Below, one piece after another: positions 60,835 to 64,000 of a stretch of DNA of 64,000 nucleotides. Source of the DNA: Neisseria uirgultaei (GTDB taxonomy: Bacteria > Pseudomonadota > Gammaproteobacteria > Burkholderiales > Neisseriaceae); assembly GCF_962719845.1 (NCBI RefSeq), contig NZ_CAUIYF010000004.1, positions 124,001 through 188,000 of the forward strand, in the 5' to 3' direction. Below the pieces are notes generated by a model, which saw nothing but the letters and a program-made list of their open reading frames with translations, had not been told where the DNA came from and did not search any database. The number at the start of each line of letters is the position of its first letter. Within the stretch, counting starts at the first letter, position 1. The position numbers were made by a program, and so were the translations under genes.

Positions 60835-61605
60835 TCAGCGTTTGTATTTTAATTCGTACTTGATGTCATTGAGGATTTTGCGGATATCGTGTTCCAACAC
60901 GTCTTCGACTACCGCACCCGCCTGCTCGTGCAGCATTTGCTGGAGCTGATAAGTAAAGAGCGCCATCTGCTTCTGCACCGCCGTACGGATAATGCCGTTG
61001 ACGGTATCAGTCAGATGTGGGCGCAGGCGTTTAATCAGCCGTTCGGTCAGCTCCTGTTCGGACAGGCAGAACACTTCGCGCCGGTTGACGGCTTTCGGGT
61101 TCAGGATATTGAGTTGGACGGGCATCAACGTTTCTTCCGCATCGTTTTCCCCGTTTTCCGAAACCGCCGGCTCATTCGTGCCGGATTCTGCCTCGTCGGC
61201 GTTTTCCCCGTCCCCAATCTGTGCGGTTTCAAATTCGACACTGTCTTTTTTGGCATCAAACCAGATTTTCCGCTGCGATTCAATGTGTTTTTCCGAAACC
61301 GACATTTGCAGGGAAGCCTGCGCGTTGAGCCAGTTTTCCTGAAGAATAACCATCGGGTCGGTTTCGATTTCTTCCCCGCAATCGGCAACGGCGGCATTGT
61401 GCTCCTCCTGCCATTTCTTCAGATACGCCTTTAACACACGGTTTCGGCTTGCATCGTCCAATTTCGGTGCGGGCGAACCCTTTGCCGCTTCGGAAGTTTG
61501 AACCGGCGGCACACGGTCGGGCGCGGTATTCATACGGCGCGTCCGGCGCAGGTTTTCCAAGCGTTTTTCCCAATTCGGCTCTTTATCCTGATTGTTCGTA
61601 TCCAT
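60835..61605 (-). CDS. Protein of unknown function with acidic central region
   Basis: 256 aa, not recognised. No signal peptide or membrane segment. Basic N-terminus (EKRLENLRRTRRMNTAPDR), a helical part (NRVLKAYLKKWQEEHNAA), a highly acidic low-complexity stretch (about 135-170, rich in Glu, Asp, Asn), then a helical C-terminal domain (ELTERLIKRLRPHLTDTVNG...LQQMLHEQAGAVVEDVLEHD). It is divergent from the 83-aa gene at 61705. The codon use looks native. Confidence 0.78.
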   Translation of the reverse strand: MDTNNQDKEPNWEKRLENLRRTRRMNTAPDRVPPVQTSEAAKGSPAPKLDDASRNRVLKAYLKKWQEEHNAAVADCGEEIETDPMVILQENWLNAQASLQMSVSEKHIESQRKIWFDAKKDSVEFETAQIGDGENADEAESGTNEPAVSENGENDAEETLMPVQLNILNPKAVNRREVFCLSEQELTERLIKRLRPHLTDTVNGIIRTAVQKQMALFTYQLQQMLHEQAGAVVEDVLEHDIRKILNDIKYELKYKR

Positions 61606-61704
61606 TTTTTCGGCTTCCGGTCCTTAATCTTTGCAGGCGGACAAACCCCGCCTGAAGCGCGTTTGATATAATCGCGCATTTTAACAGATTCGCGAGGATA
61701 CATC

Positions 61705-61956
61705 ATGAGCAGCATCGAACAGCGTTTGGAATATCTGGAAGAGGCAAACGATGTGCTGCGTATGCAGAACCACGTCCTGTCCACCGCCTTCAAAGCCTTA
61801 ATCCGCGCCCTTCCCGCCGAAACCGCCGAAGTCGCGGTCGAGTCGATTCAGCTTGCTTTTGAGGACGCCTTGGCAGAATTGAGCTATGAGGACAGCCCGC
61901 ATACGGATTTGTTCCACGACGTTACTTATGCGTTTTTCCGTGAAAAGGAACGTTAA
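61705..61956 (+). CDS. Small coiled-coil protein of unknown function
   Basis: 83 aa. The N-terminus MSSIEQRLEYLEEANDVLRM has heptad spacing like SlyX-type coiled coils, followed by acidic helices (VAVESIQLAFEDALAELSYE). Not assignable. It has ATG with GCGAGGATAC upstream and is followed 51 bp later by the amino-acid-binding protein gene. Confidence 0.75.
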   Translation: MSSIEQRLEYLEEANDVLRMQNHVLSTAFKALIRALPAETAEVAVESIQLAFEDALAELSYEDSPHTDLFHDVTYAFFREKER

Positions 61957-62007
61957 TTTTATGTTAAACTGATTTTTTAGGATTTTTGATTACCGAAAGG
62001 AATTTTG

Positions 62008-62814
62008 ATGAATATGAAAAAATGGATTGCCGCCGCCCTTGCCTGTTCCGCGCTCGCGCTGTCTGCCTGCGGCGGTCAGGGCAAAGATACCGCCGCGCCC
62101 GCCGCAAACCCCGACAAAGTGTACCGCGTGGCTTCCAACGCCGAATTTGCCCCCTTTGAATCTTTAGACTCGAAAGGCAATGTCGAAGGTTTCGATGTGG
62201 ATTTGATGAACGCGATGGCGAAGGCGGGCAATTTTAAAATCGAATTCAAACACCAGCCGTGGGACAGCCTTTTCCCCGCCTTGAACAACGGCGATGCGGA
62301 CGTTGTGATGTCGGGCGTAACCATTACCGACGACCGCAAACAGTCTATGGACTTCAGCGACCCGTATTTTGAAATCACCCAAGTCGTCCTCGTTCCGAAA
62401 GGCAAAAAAGTATCTTCTTCCGAAGATTTGAAAAAGATGAACAAAGTCGGCGTGGTAACCGGCTACACGGGCGATTTCTCCGTATCCAAACTCTTGGGCA
62501 ACGACAATCCGAAAATCGCGCGCTTTGAAAACGTTCCCCTGATTATCAAAGAACTGGAAAACGGCGGCTTAGATTCCGTAGTCAGCGACAGCGCGGTCAT
62601 CGCCAATTATGTGAAAAACAATCCGACCAAAGGGATGGACTTCGTTACCCTGCCCGACTTTACCACCGAACACTACGGCATCGCGGTACGCAAAGGCGAC
62701 GGGGAAACCTTAAAAGTAATGAACGATGCGTTGAAAAAAGTACGCGAAAGCGGCGAATACGACAAAATCTACGCCAAATATTTTGCAAAAGAAGGCGAAC
62801 AGGCCGCGAAATAA
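62008..62814 (+). CDS. Amino acid ABC transporter substrate-binding lipoprotein
   Basis: 268 aa. Lipobox ACSALALSAC (Cys about 22). Family 3 solute-binding fold: RVASNAEFAPFESLDSKGNV, GFDVDLMNAMAKAG and DVVMSGVTITDDRKQSMDFS are the usual polar amino acid receptor motifs. The ligand is not determined by sequence; the permease genes are not adjacent. ATG 62008 has GAAAGGAAT upstream. The meningococcal counterpart has been studied as a vaccine antigen (from memory). Confidence 0.92.
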   Translation: MNMKKWIAAALACSALALSACGGQGKDTAAPAANPDKVYRVASNAEFAPFESLDSKGNVEGFDVDLMNAMAKAGNFKIEFKHQPWDSLFPALNNGDADVVMSGVTITDDRKQSMDFSDPYFEITQVVLVPKGKKVSSSEDLKKMNKVGVVTGYTGDFSVSKLLGNDNPKIARFENVPLIIKELENGGLDSVVSDSAVIANYVKNNPTKGMDFVTLPDFTTEHYGIAVRKGDGETLKVMNDALKKVRESGEYDKIYAKYFAKEGEQAAK

Positions 62815-62832
62815 GCCCGCCCGTCCGAACAC

Positions 62833-62864
62833 AATGCCGTCTGAAGCCCTTTCAGACGGCATTT
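62833..62864 (+). terminator. DUS hairpin terminator of the amino acid receptor gene
   Basis: AATGCCGTCTGAA and TTCAGACGGCATT with a 5-nt loop, then TTTC. Confidence 0.7.
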
Positions 62865-62934
62865 TCTATTGTCTGTGCCGTTTTGTGTCGGGATGGCAAT
62901 GTCGGCGGCGCGGCATTGTTATGCCGCCATTTGA

Positions 62935-63195
62935 GTTTTCAGACGGCATTATCCCACCGCCGTCATTCCCACCCCGAACTGTCGGGCAGTGGCAGTTTTT
63001 AAAGATTATAAAAACCCGTCATTCCCACGCAGGCGGGAATCCGGACCATTGGACAGCGGCAATATTCAAAAGCCGTCTGAAGATTTAAAAGTTCTAGATT
63101 CCCGCTTTCACGGGAATGACAAAAAGTTGCGGACAGCAGGGGAATGACGGAGTTTCAGACGGCATTTAATGCCTTGTCAGGCTTCAGACGGCATC
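62935..63195. repeat. dRS3/DUS repeat block 3
   Basis: Two dRS3-type units (near 63021-63040 and 63099-63118) with AATATTCAAAAGCCGTCTGA between them, plus four DUS copies (near 62940, 63072, 63154 and 63183). No gene is supported between 62815 and 63292. Confidence 0.85.
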
Positions 63196-63232
63196 GCCCG
63201 CCTGTTTTGATATGGCGGCAAACCGCCCCGAC

Positions 63233-63274
63233 AAAAAAAACAATCCGGAACGCGTCTGACCGTTCCGGATTGTT
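63233..63274 (-). terminator. Terminator of the autotransporter gene
   Basis: CAATCCGGAAC pairs with GTTCCGGATTG around a 9-nt loop; on the minus strand eight T follow. It lies 20 bp past the stop. Confidence 0.88.
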
Positions 63275-63292
63275 TTCAGGCGCATCCGCGCA

Positions 63293-64000
63293 TCAGAACA
63301 TACTGCGCACGCCCATATTGACCTGCCAATTCTGCCGCATCTTGTGCATCGAAGACCTTTGCGCCTCAAAATAAAGCTGCCGTCCGTTTCCGGCATTGCG
63401 GCTGACCACGCCCAAACCGTATTCCAACCAGCCGCCACGGTGTTTGAATTCCTCTACGGCAGAGCCGTTGAACCTGTGGCGGATCGTGCCGATAAATTCG
63501 CGTTTGTACATCAGCTTGCCGTAGATGTTCAGCCTGCCGCCGTCCAAACCGTCCACGCCCGCCCGAAAGCCGAACCGCCCCATCAGGCTGCGGAAGTTGT
63601 CCGTCTCGGCATCCAGCCCGTTTGACAGCGAAAAGCCGTAGCCGCGTGTAAACCAGTAGGACAACTGCGCTTCCGGCTGCCACCAATAGGTTTTGCCGCC
63701 GTCCTGTTTTTCCATCCGCCTGCCGGTTTCGGCGGAAAGCATATAGGCATTCAGGCGCGCCTCGTCCGATTCGACACGGACGCCGGCGTAATTGGTCAGC
63801 CCGTAGCTGCCCTTATATCGGGCGATGTTGGCGACCAAATCATAATAAGCCCTGCTTTCCCGGTTGAGCCAGGTGGAATAAACGCCTGCCGTCCTGCCGT
63901 AGATTTTGCCGATGCCGGCGTAGTCTTCGGGGGTGTAGGACGATTGGAGGTGGCGGAGCATCAGCCCTTTGTAATGAATCCATTTGTCGCCGAACCCCGT
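63293..64000 (-). CDS. Autotransporter beta-barrel domain, C-terminal part
   Basis: The frame is open to the window end and starts outside it; 235 residues are visible. Alternating aromatic strands (GKTYWWQPEAQLSYWFTRGY; GGWLEYGLGVVSRNAGNG; LYFEAQRSSMHKMRQNWQVN) and a final Phe (GVRSMF) are the marks of a type V outer-membrane barrel with a Bam recognition end. The passenger domain is not in view, so whether this is AutA-, AutB- or another type cannot be decided. Confidence 0.88.
   Translation of the reverse strand, partial: TGFGDKWIHYKGLMLRHLQSSYTPEDYAGIGKIYGRTAGVYSTWLNRESRAYYDLVANIARYKGSYGLTNYAGVRVESDEARLNAYMLSAETGRRMEKQDGGKTYWWQPEAQLSYWFTRGYGFSLSNGLDAETDNFRSLMGRFGFRAGVDGLDGGRLNIYGKLMYKREFIGTIRHRFNGSAVEEFKHRGGWLEYGLGVVSRNAGNGRQLYFEAQRSSMHKMRQNWQVNMGVRSMF

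Overview
The window is chromosomal DNA of a Neisseria species. Dozens of copies of the neisserial DNA uptake sequence (DUS; 12-mer ATGCCGTCTGAA and its complement), two full Correia elements, one short Correia element and three stretches of dRS3-type inverted repeats (attccc...gggaat) place it in the meningitidis/gonorrhoeae/lactamica/polysaccharea group. A type I-C CRISPR-Cas locus beside pyrG fits N. lactamica or a relative that carries this system, but the species is an inference.

Layout. 1-3.1 kb: the start of a type I-C cas operon (cas5, cut by the window edge) and cas3, separated by a 232-bp gap. That gap holds one CRISPR-like repeat, a guide-like segment that pairs with the cas5 promoter, and a terminator. 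This is the most interesting item in the window: a candidate RNA-guided autorepressor of the cas operon. 3.2-9.8 kb: pyrG, fadD, a decayed Rhs tip with toxin and immunity genes, mnmA, a periplasmic copper chaperone with a well-placed FNR-like box, dgkA. 9.8-16.1 kb: two inverted Correia elements bracket gshB, glnS, a DeoR regulator, a LysO-like exporter and a GntR regulator; a candidate small RNA follows. 16.1-23.3 kb: an OsmC-like protein, a DUF3108 protein, purN, a Mip/FkpA lipoprotein, holC, pepA, and the lptF-lptG pair. 23.5-31 kb: acnB, argF, and the branched-chain amino acid genes ilvI-ilvH-(ABM protein)-ilvC. 31.6 kb: tRNA-Leu(CAA). 32-38.5 kb: a Sco-like lipoprotein and the histidine genes hisG, a GIY-YIG-like protein, hisD, hisC, hisB, then a beta-hydroxyacid dehydrogenase.

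38.6-47.4 kb: a MarR regulator and a membrane protein gene broken by a short Correia element, sohB, a six-gene tRNA cluster (Gly x4, Cys, Leu), pgsA, a small membrane protein, an AhpD-like protein, an AraC regulator (probably MtrA), a lipoprotein, an EamA transporter and a polyamine-binding lipoprotein. 47.6-58 kb: alaS, gpmA, parC, a PilS/PilR-like two-component pair and rsmJ. 58-59.1 kb: a repeat block with a 329-bp tandem period. 59.2-64 kb: a DUF2788 protein, metZ, two unrecognised proteins, an amino-acid-binding lipoprotein, and the C-terminal beta-barrel of an autotransporter running off the window end.

Most genes are core metabolism. The accessory parts are the cas locus, the Rhs remnant, the repeat blocks and the autotransporter. 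Many genes have an apparent longer reading frame starting with Met-Pro-Ser-Glu, which is only the translation of a DUS; starts were moved downstream where family length and ribosome binding site support it.
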